A DNA stretch of 64,000 nucleotides, from the NCBI RefSeq assembly GCF_013386165.1, contig NZ_JACAOS010000016.1, forward strand, positions 708,056 through 772,055, written 5' to 3'. Origin of the DNA: Pseudomonas gingeri. GTDB lineage: Bacteria > Pseudomonadota > Gammaproteobacteria > Pseudomonadales > Pseudomonadaceae. Of this stretch, positions 37,021-47,087 are shown one piece after another. The notes beneath the pieces were generated by a model. That model worked only from the letters and a program-made list of their open reading frames with translations. It made no database searches and had not been told where the DNA came from. A program made the position numbers and the translations under genes. The first letter of the stretch is position 1, and each line of letters begins with the position of its first letter.

Positions 37021-37055
37021 AAAAAAGCCCCTGATATCAATATCAGGGGCTTTTC
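37021..37055 (-). terminator. Terminator of the cold-shock gene
   Basis: Perfect 11-base stem AGCCCCTGATA / TATCAGGGGCT with a 4-base loop, flanked by A and T runs; 29 bases past the cold-shock stop on the minus strand. Confidence 0.92.
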
Positions 37056-37083
37056 ATGATACGAAGGCTTATTCCCGAGGGGA

Positions 37084-37296
37084 TCAGGCTTCCGCTTGTA
37101 CTTCATCAGCCTGCATGCCTTTCTGGCCCTGCACGGCGACGAAGGTCACTTTCTGGCCTTCTTTCAGGCTCTTGAAGCCGTTGCCCTGAATGGCGCGGAA
37201 ATGGACGAACAGATCCGGACCGCTTTCTGGAGTGATAAAACCAAACCCTTTCTCGTCGTTAAACCACTTGACGGTACCGCTCTGACGTTGGGACAT
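37084..37296 (-). CDS. Cold-shock domain RNA-binding protein
   Basis: 70 residues with both RNA-binding motifs of the CspA fold: KGFGFITP and DLFVHFRAI. It starts MSQRQSGTVKWFNDE after an AAGGAA site. It acts as a nucleic-acid chaperone. Whether this copy is cold-induced or constitutive cannot be told from the protein; the long upstream non-coding stretch allows a structured 5' leader. Confidence 0.93.
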   Translation of the reverse strand: MSQRQSGTVKWFNDEKGFGFITPESGPDLFVHFRAIQGNGFKSLKEGQKVTFVAVQGQKGMQADEVQAEA

Positions 37297-37722
37297 TTTC
37301 TTATTTCCTTGACGCTAAAATTAATGACAGCCCCTTTCATATGAAAGAGTACTGGGCTGAGTTGCAGGAAAGTAAGAGACGTCGAGCGGGTTGTAGCAAA
37401 CTTCAGGCTACTGCCCAGGTCACGGTTCCAAGCGACCCATGCAAACACAGTAGAGAAACTCTACGCCAACTCCGGGAGAAAAAACAAGCCCTGCGAAATC
37501 CCCAGGTTTATGCCTGTTTACGGGTGTTTGCATGACTTTACAGGCCACCGCTGGCCCTCCGGCGAGAGGGGCTTATCTTCGGTTGTTATAACGCAAGTTC
37601 ATTGGCGCATATATGCACTGTTTTGTGGCGGTTGCGTGACAAGGTAGTGCATTGTTTCAGCAGTGGCTTAGTTGTTACTGTAAGTATCAACAGGGGTGTC
37701 AGCCCCTGTTGATGCCGGTGTA
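37297..37722. other. 426-base non-coding stretch between cold-shock gene and gcvT
   Basis: No credible gene. It must hold the promoter and leader of the cold-shock gene (minus strand) and the downstream end of the gcv operon, whose hairpin lies at 37687-37712. The middle part (about 37400-37600) shows no motif I can name. Confidence 0.6.
37687..37712 (-). terminator. Hairpin after gcvT
   Basis: Perfect 10-base stem TCAACAGGGG / CCCCTGTTGA with a 6-base loop, 10 bases past the gcvT stop. No T run follows, so termination may be partial. Confidence 0.6.
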
Positions 37723-38847
37723 TCAGCCCCGGTAATAACGCTGTGGCACAAACGGCATTTTGCTCACCTTGAGTGGTACGCGCTTGCCGCGCACGATGGC
37801 CCAGACTTCGTTGTCCAGTGCCGCCTGCGAGCTGTCTACATAGCCCATTGCCAGAGGTGCGCCGAGGGTCGGACCGAAGCCGCCGCTGCAGACATTGCCG
37901 ATCACCTTGCCGTCCTGATCGACGATTTCCGCGCCTTCGCGCACCGGTGTGCGCTCCTGCGGTAACAGGCCTACACGTTTGCGGGACACACCCTGTTGCT
38001 GCTGGGCAAAGACCGTCTCGGCGCCGGGGAAGCCGCCGGCCCGCGCACCGTCGGCACGACGGACCTTGGAGATGGCCCAGAGCAGGCTGGCTTCCACCGG
38101 GGTGGTCTCGGTGTTCATGTCGTGCCCGTACAGGCACAGGCCGGCTTCCAGGCGCAGCGAATCACGGGCGCCAAGGCCAATGGCCTCGACTTCGGTTTCG
38201 GCCAGCAGGCTGCGGGCCAGGGCTTCGGCGCTGGCGGCCGGTACGGAAATCTCGAAACCGTCTTCGCCGGTGTAGCCGGAGCGGCTGACGTAGCAGTCCA
38301 CTCCCAGCAGGCGCACGGCGGCGAACTGCATGAAGGTCATCTTCGTCACTTCAGGGGCCAGGCGCGCCAATACGCTGACCGCGGCCGGGCCTTGCAGGGC
38401 GAGCAGGGCGCGTTCCTCGAACAGCGGTAGGACTTCGCACAGATGGCCCAGGTGTTTTTGCAGGTGCGCCAGGTCCTGTTCCTTGCAGGCGGCGTTGACC
38501 ACCAGGAACAGTTCATCGTTGCCCAGGTTGGCGACCATCAGGTCATCGAGGATGCCACCGGTTTCGTTGGTGAACATCGCATAGCGCTGCATGCCCACCG
38601 GCAGGTCGACGATATCCACCGGCACCAGGGCTTCCAGGGCCTTGGCGGCCGCAGCGCCGACCAGGCGGATCTGGCCCATGTGCGAGACATCGAACAGCCC
38701 GGCTTTTTCACGGGTGTGCTGGTGTTCCTTCATCACGCCCAGTGGGTATTGCACCGGCATGTCGTAGCCGGCGAACGGCACCATGCGCGCGCCGAGTTGC
38801 AGGTGCAGGGCGTGCAGCGGGGTTTGCTTGAGGGATTCGGTGGACAT
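37723..38847 (-). CDS. gcvT: Glycine cleavage T protein (aminomethyltransferase)
   Basis: 374 residues. It transfers the methylene group from the GcvH lipoyl arm to tetrahydrofolate, releasing ammonia. Typical motifs are present (HALHLQLGARMVPFAGYDMP, DVSHMGQIRL, SRSGYTGEDGFEI and LRLEAGLCLYG). It is the last gene of the gcvH-gcvP-sdaA-gcvT operon, 60 bases after sdaA. Confidence 0.95.
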   Translation of the reverse strand: MSTESLKQTPLHALHLQLGARMVPFAGYDMPVQYPLGVMKEHQHTREKAGLFDVSHMGQIRLVGAAAAKALEALVPVDIVDLPVGMQRYAMFTNETGGILDDLMVANLGNDELFLVVNAACKEQDLAHLQKHLGHLCEVLPLFEERALLALQGPAAVSVLARLAPEVTKMTFMQFAAVRLLGVDCYVSRSGYTGEDGFEISVPAASAEALARSLLAETEVEAIGLGARDSLRLEAGLCLYGHDMNTETTPVEASLLWAISKVRRADGARAGGFPGAETVFAQQQQGVSRKRVGLLPQERTPVREGAEIVDQDGKVIGNVCSGGFGPTLGAPLAMGYVDSSQAALDNEVWAIVRGKRVPLKVSKMPFVPQRYYRG

Positions 38848-38907
38848 TGCGGCTCCTTGAATGGGGAGTGGCGGGGCTGGCCAAGGCCACGCCCCTTGAG
38901 TTTAGGG

Positions 38908-40284
<1,377 letters not shown>

Positions 40285-40334
40285 GTGGGTTCTCCGGTGT
40301 TTCTAATAATTATTGGCGGATGACGCGTCCCCTT

Positions 40335-40434
40335 GTAGGAGCGAGCTTGCTCGCGATGGACGTTAACGATAACGCGGGGCATCTGATACACCGCGGCGTG
40401 TCGACTTCCTTCGCGAGCAAGCTCGCTCCTACAC
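40335..40434. repeat. REPIN inside the gcv operon
   Basis: Inverted REP arms (TGTAGGAGCGAGCTTGCTCG and complement) around a spacer that contains AACGATAACGCGG, also seen in the REPINs at 46982, 48154 and 60141. It lies between gcvP and sdaA. Confidence 0.9.
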
Positions 40435-40441
40435 AGGGTTT

Positions 40442-40470
40442 ACCGTTCCCACGCAGCGCGTGGGAACGGT
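40442..40470. repeat. Perfect palindromic hairpin of a second repeat type
   Basis: 13-base stem ACCGTTCCCACGC / GCGTGGGAACGGT with a 3-base loop, 11 bases past the gcvP stop and directly beside the REPIN. This GTTCCCACGC element is a recurrent intergenic hairpin in P. fluorescens genomes. It could attenuate transcription into sdaA-gcvT. Confidence 0.85.
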
Positions 40471-40481
40471 CGATGGCTCTG

Positions 40482-43331
40482 TCAGGCGTAGTTCTCGATC
40501 GACGGGCAGGCGCAGACCAGGTTGCGGTCGCCGAACACGTTGTCGACACGCCCCACCGGCGGCCAGTACTTGCCTTCGATCAACGACGCCACCGGGTACA
40601 CCGCCTGTTCACGGCTGTACGGATGGAACCACTCGCCGACGATCTCCGCCGCGGTGTGCGGGGCGTTCTTCAGCGGGTTGTCGTCCTTGTCCAGGCTGCC
40701 GTTTTCCACGGCGCGGATTTCTTCGCGGATGTGGATCATGGCGTCGCAGAAACGGTCCAGCTCTTCCTTGGATTCACTTTCGGTCGGCTCGATCATCAGG
40801 GTGCCGGCCACCGGGAACGACATGGTCGGCGCATGGAAACCGAAGTCGATCAGGCGCTTGGCGACGTCATCGACACTGATGCCGCTGCTGTCTTTCAAGG
40901 GACGCAGGTCAAGGATGCACTCGTGTGCCACCAGGCCGTTGCTGCCGCTGTAGAGCACCGGATAGTGCTCTTCCAGGCGACGGGCGATGTAGTTGGCATT
41001 GAGGATCGCCAGTTGCGAAGCACGCTTGAGGCCTTCGCCGCCCATCATGCGGATATACATCCAGGTGATCGGCAGGATGCTCGCGCTGCCGAACGGCGCC
41101 GCACACACCGCGCCTTCCTTGCGTTCCATAGTGCCGTGACCCGGCAGGAACGGGGTCAGGTGCGACTTCACGCCGATCGGGCCGACGCCCGGGCCGCCAC
41201 CGCCATGGGGAATGCAGAAGGTCTTGTGCAGGTTCAGGTGCGACACGTCGCCGCCGAACTTGCCCGGGGCGCAGAGGCCGACCATGGCGTTCATGTTGGC
41301 GCCGTCGATGTACACCTGGCCGCCGTTGTCATGAACGATGCCGCAGATTTCGCGGATGCCTTCTTCGAACACGCCGTGGGTCGACGGGTAGGTGATCATC
41401 AGCGCGGCGAGGTGTTCGCGGTGCTCGATCGCCTTGGCCCGCAGGTCTTCGATATCGACGTTGCCACGGGCATCGCAGGCGGTGACGATCACGCGCATGC
41501 CGGCCATGTTCGCGGTGGCCGGGTTGGTACCGTGGGCCGACGACGGGATCAGGCAGATATCGCGGCGCTCGTCGCCACGGCTCTGGTGGTAGGCACGGAT
41601 CGCCAGCAGGCCGGCGTATTCGCCCTGGGAACCGGCGTTCGGTTGCAGGGAAATCGAGTCATAGCCGGTCGCGGCGCAGAGCATCGCTTCCAGTTCATCG
41701 GTCAGTTGCTGGTAGCCGGCGCTCTGTTCGGCCGGAGCGAACGGGTGCAGGGCACCGAATTCGGCCCAGGTCACCGGGATCATTTCGCTGGCGGCATTGA
41801 GCTTCATGGTGCAGGAGCCCAGCGGAATCATGGTGCGATCCAGGGCCAGGTCCTTGTCGGCCAGCTTGCGCAGGTAGCGCATCAGCTCGGTTTCCGAGTG
41901 ATAACGGTTGAACACCGGATGGCTGAGGATCGCCGACTGGCGCACCAGTGCCGCCGGGAGACGACTTTCCACCGACGCGGCCAGCGCGCTGAAGTCCGGC
42001 ACGGCTTTGCCGCCTGCCAGCAACTTCCACAGGGTTTCGATATCGGCCTGGCTGGTGGTTTCGTCCAGGGACAGGCCCAGGCGCTGGGCATCGACGACGC
42101 GCAGGTTGATGCGCTGGGCGCGGGCCTGTTCGTGCAGGGCCGCAGTCTGTGCGCCGGTGTTCAGGGTCAGGGTGTCGAAGAAGTGTTCCTGCTCGACCGT
42201 CAGGCCCAGGGCACCCAGGCCTTTGGCCAGGATCGCGGTGAGGCTGTGGATACGCTGGGCGATCTGGGTCAGGCCCTTCGGACCGTGATACACCGCGTAC
42301 ATGCTGGCGATGTTGGCCAGCAGGACCTGGGCGGTGCAGATGTTGCTGGTGGCTTTCTCGCGACGGATATGTTGCTCGCGGGTCTGCATGGCCAGGCGCA
42401 GGGCCGGCTTGCCGAAACGGTCCACCGAGACGCCGACCAGACGGCCGGGCATGTCGCGCTTGAACGCATCGCGGGTGGAGAAGTAGGCCGCGTGCGGACC
42501 ACCGAAGCCCAGCGGGACGCCGAAGCGTTGGGCGCTGCCGATGGCCACGTCGGCGCCGAACTCGCCCGGCGGGGTCAGCAGGGTCAGGGCCAGCAGGTCG
42601 GCGGCGACCGCGACCAGGGCGTTGGCCGCGTGGAAGCGCTCGGTCAGGGCACGGTAGTCGAACAGATCACCGTTGCTTGCCGGGTACTGCAGCAGAGCGC
42701 CGAAGAACGGGCTGACGTCGGTCAGTTGGCGTTCATCACCCACCACCACGTTGATGCCCAAGGGCTCGGCACGGGTGCGCAGGACATCGAGGGTCTGCGG
42801 ATGGCTGTGCACGGAGGCGAAGAAGGTGTTGCTGGTTTTGTTCTTGCTCAGGCGCTTGCAGAAGGTCATGGCTTCGGCGGCGGCGGTGGCTTCGTCGAGC
42901 AACGAGGCGTTGGCGATCGGCAGGCCGGTGAGGTCGCTGATCAGGGTCTGGAAATTCAGCAGCGATTCCAGGCGACCCTGGGAAATTTCTGGCTGGTACG
43001 GGGTGTAGGCGGTGTACCAGGCCGGGTTTTCCAGGAGGTTGCGCAGGATCGGCGACGGTGTGTGGCAGTTGTAGTAGCCCTGGCCGATGTAGGTCTTGAA
43101 CAGCTGGTTTTTCCCGGCGATGACCTTGATCGACGCGAGGGCGTCGGCTTCGCTTTGCCCGGCCCCGAGGTCAAGGACGCTGGTGCCCTTGATGCTGTCG
43201 GGGATCACGCTGGCGCTGAGGGCTTGCAGGGAGTCGAAACCGAGGGTTTCGAGCATGGCCTGTTCGTCTGCCTGGCGCGGGCCGATATGACGGGCGATGA
43301 ATTCGTTGGCGGTGCTGAGATTGACAGTCAT
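40482..43331 (-). CDS. gcvP: Glycine dehydrogenase (decarboxylating) P protein
   Basis: 949 residues, a fused single-chain P protein. It decarboxylates glycine and passes the aminomethyl group to GcvH. The PLP-lysine segment is NLHKTFCIPHGGGGPG; the N-terminal domain opens with the ARHIGP motif typical of the family. It starts 9 bases after gcvH. A very long open frame on the opposite strand is a compositional shadow. Confidence 0.96.
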   Translation of the reverse strand: MTVNLSTANEFIARHIGPRQADEQAMLETLGFDSLQALSASVIPDSIKGTSVLDLGAGQSEADALASIKVIAGKNQLFKTYIGQGYYNCHTPSPILRNLLENPAWYTAYTPYQPEISQGRLESLLNFQTLISDLTGLPIANASLLDEATAAAEAMTFCKRLSKNKTSNTFFASVHSHPQTLDVLRTRAEPLGINVVVGDERQLTDVSPFFGALLQYPASNGDLFDYRALTERFHAANALVAVAADLLALTLLTPPGEFGADVAIGSAQRFGVPLGFGGPHAAYFSTRDAFKRDMPGRLVGVSVDRFGKPALRLAMQTREQHIRREKATSNICTAQVLLANIASMYAVYHGPKGLTQIAQRIHSLTAILAKGLGALGLTVEQEHFFDTLTLNTGAQTAALHEQARAQRINLRVVDAQRLGLSLDETTSQADIETLWKLLAGGKAVPDFSALAASVESRLPAALVRQSAILSHPVFNRYHSETELMRYLRKLADKDLALDRTMIPLGSCTMKLNAASEMIPVTWAEFGALHPFAPAEQSAGYQQLTDELEAMLCAATGYDSISLQPNAGSQGEYAGLLAIRAYHQSRGDERRDICLIPSSAHGTNPATANMAGMRVIVTACDARGNVDIEDLRAKAIEHREHLAALMITYPSTHGVFEEGIREICGIVHDNGGQVYIDGANMNAMVGLCAPGKFGGDVSHLNLHKTFCIPHGGGGPGVGPIGVKSHLTPFLPGHGTMERKEGAVCAAPFGSASILPITWMYIRMMGGEGLKRASQLAILNANYIARRLEEHYPVLYSGSNGLVAHECILDLRPLKDSSGISVDDVAKRLIDFGFHAPTMSFPVAGTLMIEPTESESKEELDRFCDAMIHIREEIRAVENGSLDKDDNPLKNAPHTAAEIVGEWFHPYSREQAVYPVASLIEGKYWPPVGRVDNVFGDRNLVCACPSIENYA

Positions 43332-43340
43332 GACAGTTCC

Positions 43341-43718
43341 TCAGGCGTTGGCTTTGATCAGGCGGTCGTAGGCATCCTGATCCAGCAGTTTAGCGACTGC
43401 CGAGGCATCGGTTGGCTGAAAACGGAAGAACCAGCCGGAGCCCAGCGGGTCGTCGTTGACCAGCTCGGGGGTATCGGCCAGGGCCGGGTTGAATTCGAGC
43501 ACTTCACCGTCCAGGGGCATGTACACACCGCTGGCGGCCTTGACCGATTCCACGGTGGCGGCTTCGGCGCCTTTGTCGTAGTGCTGCAGTTCCGGCAGTT
43601 GCACAAATACCACGTCGCCCAGGGCGTTTTGCGCGAAAGCCGTGATGCCGACCGTGACGCTGCCATCGGCTTCGGTACGCAGCCATTCGTGGTCTTCAGT
43701 AAAACGCAACTCGCTCAT
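43341..43718 (-). CDS. gcvH: Glycine cleavage H protein (lipoyl carrier)
   Basis: 125 residues. Lipoyl acceptor Lys60 lies in VESVKAAS. It shuttles the aminomethyl group between GcvP and GcvT. It is first in the operon, 85 bases downstream of a clear sigma-54 promoter, and about 320 bases downstream of gcsR on the same strand. Confidence 0.96.
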   Translation of the reverse strand: MSELRFTEDHEWLRTEADGSVTVGITAFAQNALGDVVFVQLPELQHYDKGAEAATVESVKAASGVYMPLDGEVLEFNPALADTPELVNDDPLGSGWFFRFQPTDASAVAKLLDQDAYDRLIKANA

Positions 43719-43802
43719 GGAAACTCCTAGGGGGGCCAGACTCGTCGTCGGGTGGACGCAGGGGATGCGGGATCGACGTCCCGCTGAATGGGAGTTCCCT
43801 TA

Positions 43803-43817
43803 GCAAGTTTGTGGCCA
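43803..43817 (-). promoter_or_regulatory. Sigma-54 (-24/-12) promoter of the gcv operon
   Basis: On the minus strand the sequence reads TGGC-CACAAAC-TTGC, with GG and GC exactly 10 bases apart as RpoN requires. It lies 85 bases upstream of the gcvH start and downstream of three repeats suited to the enhancer-binding protein GcsR. Confidence 0.88.
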
Positions 43818-43881
43818 ATACTGGGCGAGGCTTGTAAATCAAGGGTTTGCGAGGTTTTTGAGCGCGTCAGACGATGGCCGC

Positions 43882-43899
43882 TGTAGCGAAATCGCTACA
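43882..43899. promoter_or_regulatory. GcsR-type enhancer site 1
   Basis: TGTAGCGAAATCGCTACA, a perfect dyad of form TGTAGCG-N4-CGCTACA, 65 bases upstream of the -24 element. It matches the 18-bp GcsR repeat form (TGTAACG-N4-CGTTCCG) described for P. aeruginosa. Confidence 0.82.
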
Positions 43900-43962
43900 G
43901 CTGGAAGGGAGAAAAAAAGCCTAACAGGATCAAAGCCTTGTGCTCCGGGGATTGGCTTGCTG

Positions 43963-43999
43963 TGTAGCGAAATCGTTCCGCTGTAGCGCTTTCAGTACA
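43963..43999. promoter_or_regulatory. GcsR-type enhancer sites 2 and 3 (tandem)
   Basis: Site 2 (43963-43980) is TGTAGCGAAATCGTTCCG; site 3 (43982-43999) is TGTAGCGCTTTCAGTACA, one base apart. With site 1 they form three 18-base repeats between gcsR and the gcvH promoter. Confidence 0.82.
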
Positions 44000-44040
44000 G
44001 ATAGAGGTCGTTTTTTACGCTGTCTGGCCGGTGGGTGGCT

Positions 44041-45549
44041 TCAGGACTTGCCGGGAATGCCGTATTTGCGCAACCGATGGGCGATGGCGGTGTGGGAGGT
44101 CTGCAAACGGCTGGCCAGTTGCCGGGTCGAGGGGTACTGCACGTAGAGTTTTTCCAGCAGGGTTCTCTCGAAATCTTCCACGGCCTGTTCCAGGCTGTCG
44201 ATCTCGGGATCGCTCTGGCGCGCCACCGAGGTCCCGGCAATATCCAGGTCGCCAATGTCCACCACGCTGCTTTCGCAAATCGCCGCCGCGCGGAAGATCA
44301 CGTTCTGCAACTGTCGCACATTGCCCGGCCAGCGGTTGTCCAGCAGTGCCGGATAGGTGCCGGGCGCCAGCCGGCAGACCGGGCGCTGGATCTGCGCGCA
44401 GGCCTGCTGCATGAAGTAGCGTGCCAGCAGCAGGATGTCCTGGCCGCGTTCGCGCAGCGGCGGGACTTCGACATTGAGCACGTTCAGGCGGTAGAACAGG
44501 TCTTCGCGAAAGCTGCCTTCGCTGACCATCTTCTCCAGATTGCGGTGGGTGGCGCTGAGAATCCGCACGTTGACCTTGACCTCGCGGTCCCCGCCCACGC
44601 GGCGAAAGCTGCCGTCATTGAGAAAACGCAGCAACTTGGCTTGCAGGTACGGCGACATTTCGCCGATTTCATCGAGAAACACCGTGCCCTGGTTCGCCAA
44701 CTCCATCAGCCCCGGCTTGCCGCCGCGCTGGGCGCCGGTAAAGGCCCCGGGGGCGTAGCCGAACAGTTCGCTTTCGGCGAGGTTCTCCGGCAGGGCCGCG
44801 CAGTTCAGCGCGAGGAACGGTGCGCTATGACGCGCACTGATGGCATGGCAGGCCCGCGCCACCAATTCCTTGCCGGTGCCGGTTTCACCCTGGATCAGCA
44901 GCGGTGCGTCGAGGGCCGCGACCCGCTGGGCACGGGTCTTGAGGGTACGGATTGCCGGGGACTCGCCGAGCAGCGCGTCAAAGCCTTCGGCATGGTCGTG
45001 GTGCAGGGCCGACAAGCGCTCGCCGATGCGACTTGGCTGATAAAGGGTCAGTAGCGCGCCGGCATCGGTGATGGGCGTGGCGTCCAGCAGCAGGGTCTGG
45101 CCGTTGACGGTGATTTCCCGCAGCGGCAGGCGAAAACCGTTTTCCAGCAGGGTGTCCAGGAGATTGGGGTCGGCAAACAGCTCGGCGACGCTTTCACCCG
45201 CAGGCTCGCGACCGTACAGGGCAATCAGGGCCGGGTTGGCCAGCAGCACGTGGCCGGCGCTGTCGAGGGCCAGCACCGGGTCGGTCATGGCGGCCAGCAG
45301 GGCGTCGAGTTGCAGGTGCCGGCGTTGTCCCGGCAGGATGTCCACCACCGTCACCGCCTGCACGCCGTGGACGCTGAACAGCGCGTCGCGCAACTCCTCG
45401 AGCACTTGCGGGCTGAGGGTCGGGGCGTCGATATAGACGTTGGGCGGAACCATCTCCACCGCATCCAGGTTGAGATTGCGACCACCGAGCAGGGCCAGGA
45501 CTTCCTGGGTGATGCCGACGCGGTCGATGAAACTGACGTGGATACGCAT
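44041..45549 (-). CDS. gcsR: Glycine-responsive sigma-54 activator GcsR (TyrR-like)
   Basis: 502 residues. An N-terminal ACT domain (MRIHVSFIDRVGITQEVLAL, about 1-75) should bind glycine. A PAS domain (about 80-180) follows, then the AAA+ domain with Walker A GETGTGKE and GAFTGA at 268-273 that contacts sigma-54, and a C-terminal Fis-like HTH (RQLASRLQTSHTAIAHRLRK). It is upstream of gcvH in the same direction, as GcsR activates the gcs operon in P. aeruginosa. The intact GAFTGA and the nearby sigma-54 promoter support active control. Confidence 0.93.
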   Translation of the reverse strand: MRIHVSFIDRVGITQEVLALLGGRNLNLDAVEMVPPNVYIDAPTLSPQVLEELRDALFSVHGVQAVTVVDILPGQRRHLQLDALLAAMTDPVLALDSAGHVLLANPALIALYGREPAGESVAELFADPNLLDTLLENGFRLPLREITVNGQTLLLDATPITDAGALLTLYQPSRIGERLSALHHDHAEGFDALLGESPAIRTLKTRAQRVAALDAPLLIQGETGTGKELVARACHAISARHSAPFLALNCAALPENLAESELFGYAPGAFTGAQRGGKPGLMELANQGTVFLDEIGEMSPYLQAKLLRFLNDGSFRRVGGDREVKVNVRILSATHRNLEKMVSEGSFREDLFYRLNVLNVEVPPLRERGQDILLLARYFMQQACAQIQRPVCRLAPGTYPALLDNRWPGNVRQLQNVIFRAAAICESSVVDIGDLDIAGTSVARQSDPEIDSLEQAVEDFERTLLEKLYVQYPSTRQLASRLQTSHTAIAHRLRKYGIPGKS

Positions 45550-45604
45550 GGGGCGGTTCGGAGTTCCGGGCGCGAGGGCGGCAATTATGCCTTGGCGCGG
45601 GGTG

Positions 45605-45964
45605 TTACTCCAAATGCTCGGGTTTCACCGGGTCGCCGGATTTGGCATGGAGTTGCCCGCGCACGTCCTCGAACATGCTGTCGTAGTAACCGTGCATGCT
45701 GCGCAGGTCGGCATTTTTCGGCATGCCGTGCTTCACCGTGATATGGAAGGCTTCGCTGGCGAAGTTGAAGGCCAGGTCCTTGGGCAGGGTGAAGGTCTCC
45801 TTGAAGGCTTTGTGGTTGATCTCGCCGTGCAGGGTGAACTGCATGGAGGTGCCTTCCTTCGGGTCGTTCACCACCTCGTAGTCGATCTTGAGGTCGTAGC
45901 TGAAATCGCCGGGCTGCAGGGCGGCACGCTGGATATGCAGGTGCCCGGGCTCGAACGTGGCCAT
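45605..45964 (-). CDS. DUF5064 family protein, function unknown
   Basis: 119 residues, soluble, no signal peptide or membrane helix. The pattern of alternating strands (DLKIDYEVV, SMQFTLHGEIN) suggests a small beta-sandwich. It ends near gcsR and starts 56 bases after arcC, so it may be the last gene of the arc transcript. No function is known to me. Confidence 0.78.
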   Translation of the reverse strand: MATFEPGHLHIQRAALQPGDFSYDLKIDYEVVNDPKEGTSMQFTLHGEINHKAFKETFTLPKDLAFNFASEAFHITVKHGMPKNADLRSMHGYYDSMFEDVRGQLHAKSGDPVKPEHLE

Positions 45965-46020
45965 GGTGTTCTCCTTTCAAGGCATGGAGTAAGGCAGACC
46001 ACGGGCCTGCCCAGGGGTTC

Positions 46021-46950
46021 TCATGAATAAGTGATGCCGGGTTTCGCCGTGCTGATGCGGGTCCCCGCTTTACCTTGGACTATCGCTTCGATCTCCGCCA
46101 GTGAGCCGATCACCGCGACCTTGCCGGTGTGCCGGGCGAACTCGCACGCGGCCTGGACTTTCGGGCCCATGGAGCCGGCGGCAAAACCGAGTTTCTCGAG
46201 GTCGTCGGGGTGGGCCTGGAGGATGGCCTTCTGGGAGGGCTGGCCCCAGTCGACGAAAGCGGCATTGACGTCGGTGGCGATGACCAGGAGGTCGGCTTCC
46301 AGCTGTTCGGCCAGCAGCGCCGAACACAGGTCCTTGTCGATCACTGCTTCGATGCCCTTGAGCTTGCCGTCTTCGCCGTACATCGTCGGGATGCCGCCAC
46401 CACCGGCACAGATCACGATGCTGCCCTTGTCCAGCAGCCATTTGATCGGGCGGATTTCGAAGATGCGCTTGGGTTTCGGGCTGGCGACCACGCGCCGGAA
46501 CTTGTCGCCGTCGGGGGCGATACTCCAGCCTTTTTCGGCGGCCAGCTGTTCGGCTTCGGCTTTGCCGTACACCGGGCCGATGGGCTTGCTCGGGTGCTGG
46601 AAAGCCGGGTCCTTGGGATCGACTTCGACCTGGGTGAGCAGCGTGGCGAAGGGCACTTCGAAATCCAGCAGGTTGCCCAGTTCCTGTTCGATGATGTAGC
46701 CGATCATGCCTTCGGTTTCGGCACCGAGGACGTCCAGGGGATAGGGCGAGACCTGGGTGTAGGCCGCGGCTTGCAACGACAGCAGGCCGACTTGCGGGCC
46801 GTTGCCGTGGGCGATGACCAACTGGTTGCCGGGGTAGATCTTGGCAATCTGTTCGGTGGCGATACGGATATTGGCGCGTTGATTGTCCGCGGTCATGGGT
46901 TCACCACGACGCAGGAGGGCGTTGCCGCCCAGTGCTACGACGATACGCAT
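46021..46950 (-). CDS. arcC: Carbamate kinase ArcC
   Basis: 309 residues (MRIVVALGGNALLRRG...). It makes ATP from carbamoyl phosphate and ADP, the energy-yielding last step of the arginine deiminase pathway. The GGNAL phosphate loop and AGGGGIP motif are present. It is fourth in arcDABC, separated from arcB by a REPIN. Confidence 0.96.
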   Translation of the reverse strand: MRIVVALGGNALLRRGEPMTADNQRANIRIATEQIAKIYPGNQLVIAHGNGPQVGLLSLQAAAYTQVSPYPLDVLGAETEGMIGYIIEQELGNLLDFEVPFATLLTQVEVDPKDPAFQHPSKPIGPVYGKAEAEQLAAEKGWSIAPDGDKFRRVVASPKPKRIFEIRPIKWLLDKGSIVICAGGGGIPTMYGEDGKLKGIEAVIDKDLCSALLAEQLEADLLVIATDVNAAFVDWGQPSQKAILQAHPDDLEKLGFAAGSMGPKVQAACEFARHTGKVAVIGSLAEIEAIVQGKAGTRISTAKPGITYS

Positions 46951-46981
46951 GGAGATTGTCCTTCTTCGGATCACGAGAGCC

Positions 46982-47071
46982 CTGTGGGGGCCGGCTTGCT
47001 GGCGATTCAGGCGCCGCGGTCATTCAGGTACACCGCGTTATCGTTCATCGCCAGCAAGCCGGCTCCTACAG
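46982..47071. repeat. REPIN between arcB and arcC
   Basis: Inverted arms with core GCCGGCTTGCTGGCGAT around a spacer holding CGCGGTCATTCAG and ACCGCGTTATCGTTC. Almost identical to the copy at 48154-48242, about 1.1 kb away in the same operon. Confidence 0.92.
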
Positions 47072-47087
47072 TAGATAGTGTCTACTG

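Noticed and set aside
37297..37722. Possible small gene between the cold-shock gene and gcvT
   Set aside because: Only short frames without a convincing ribosome site or recognisable product.
40320..43730. Very long open frame on the plus strand opposite gcvP and gcvH
   Set aside because: It mirrors two clear genes on the other strand and its translation is low-complexity (Val, Gln, Gly, His, Ala rich). Such frames arise from strong third-base GC bias.
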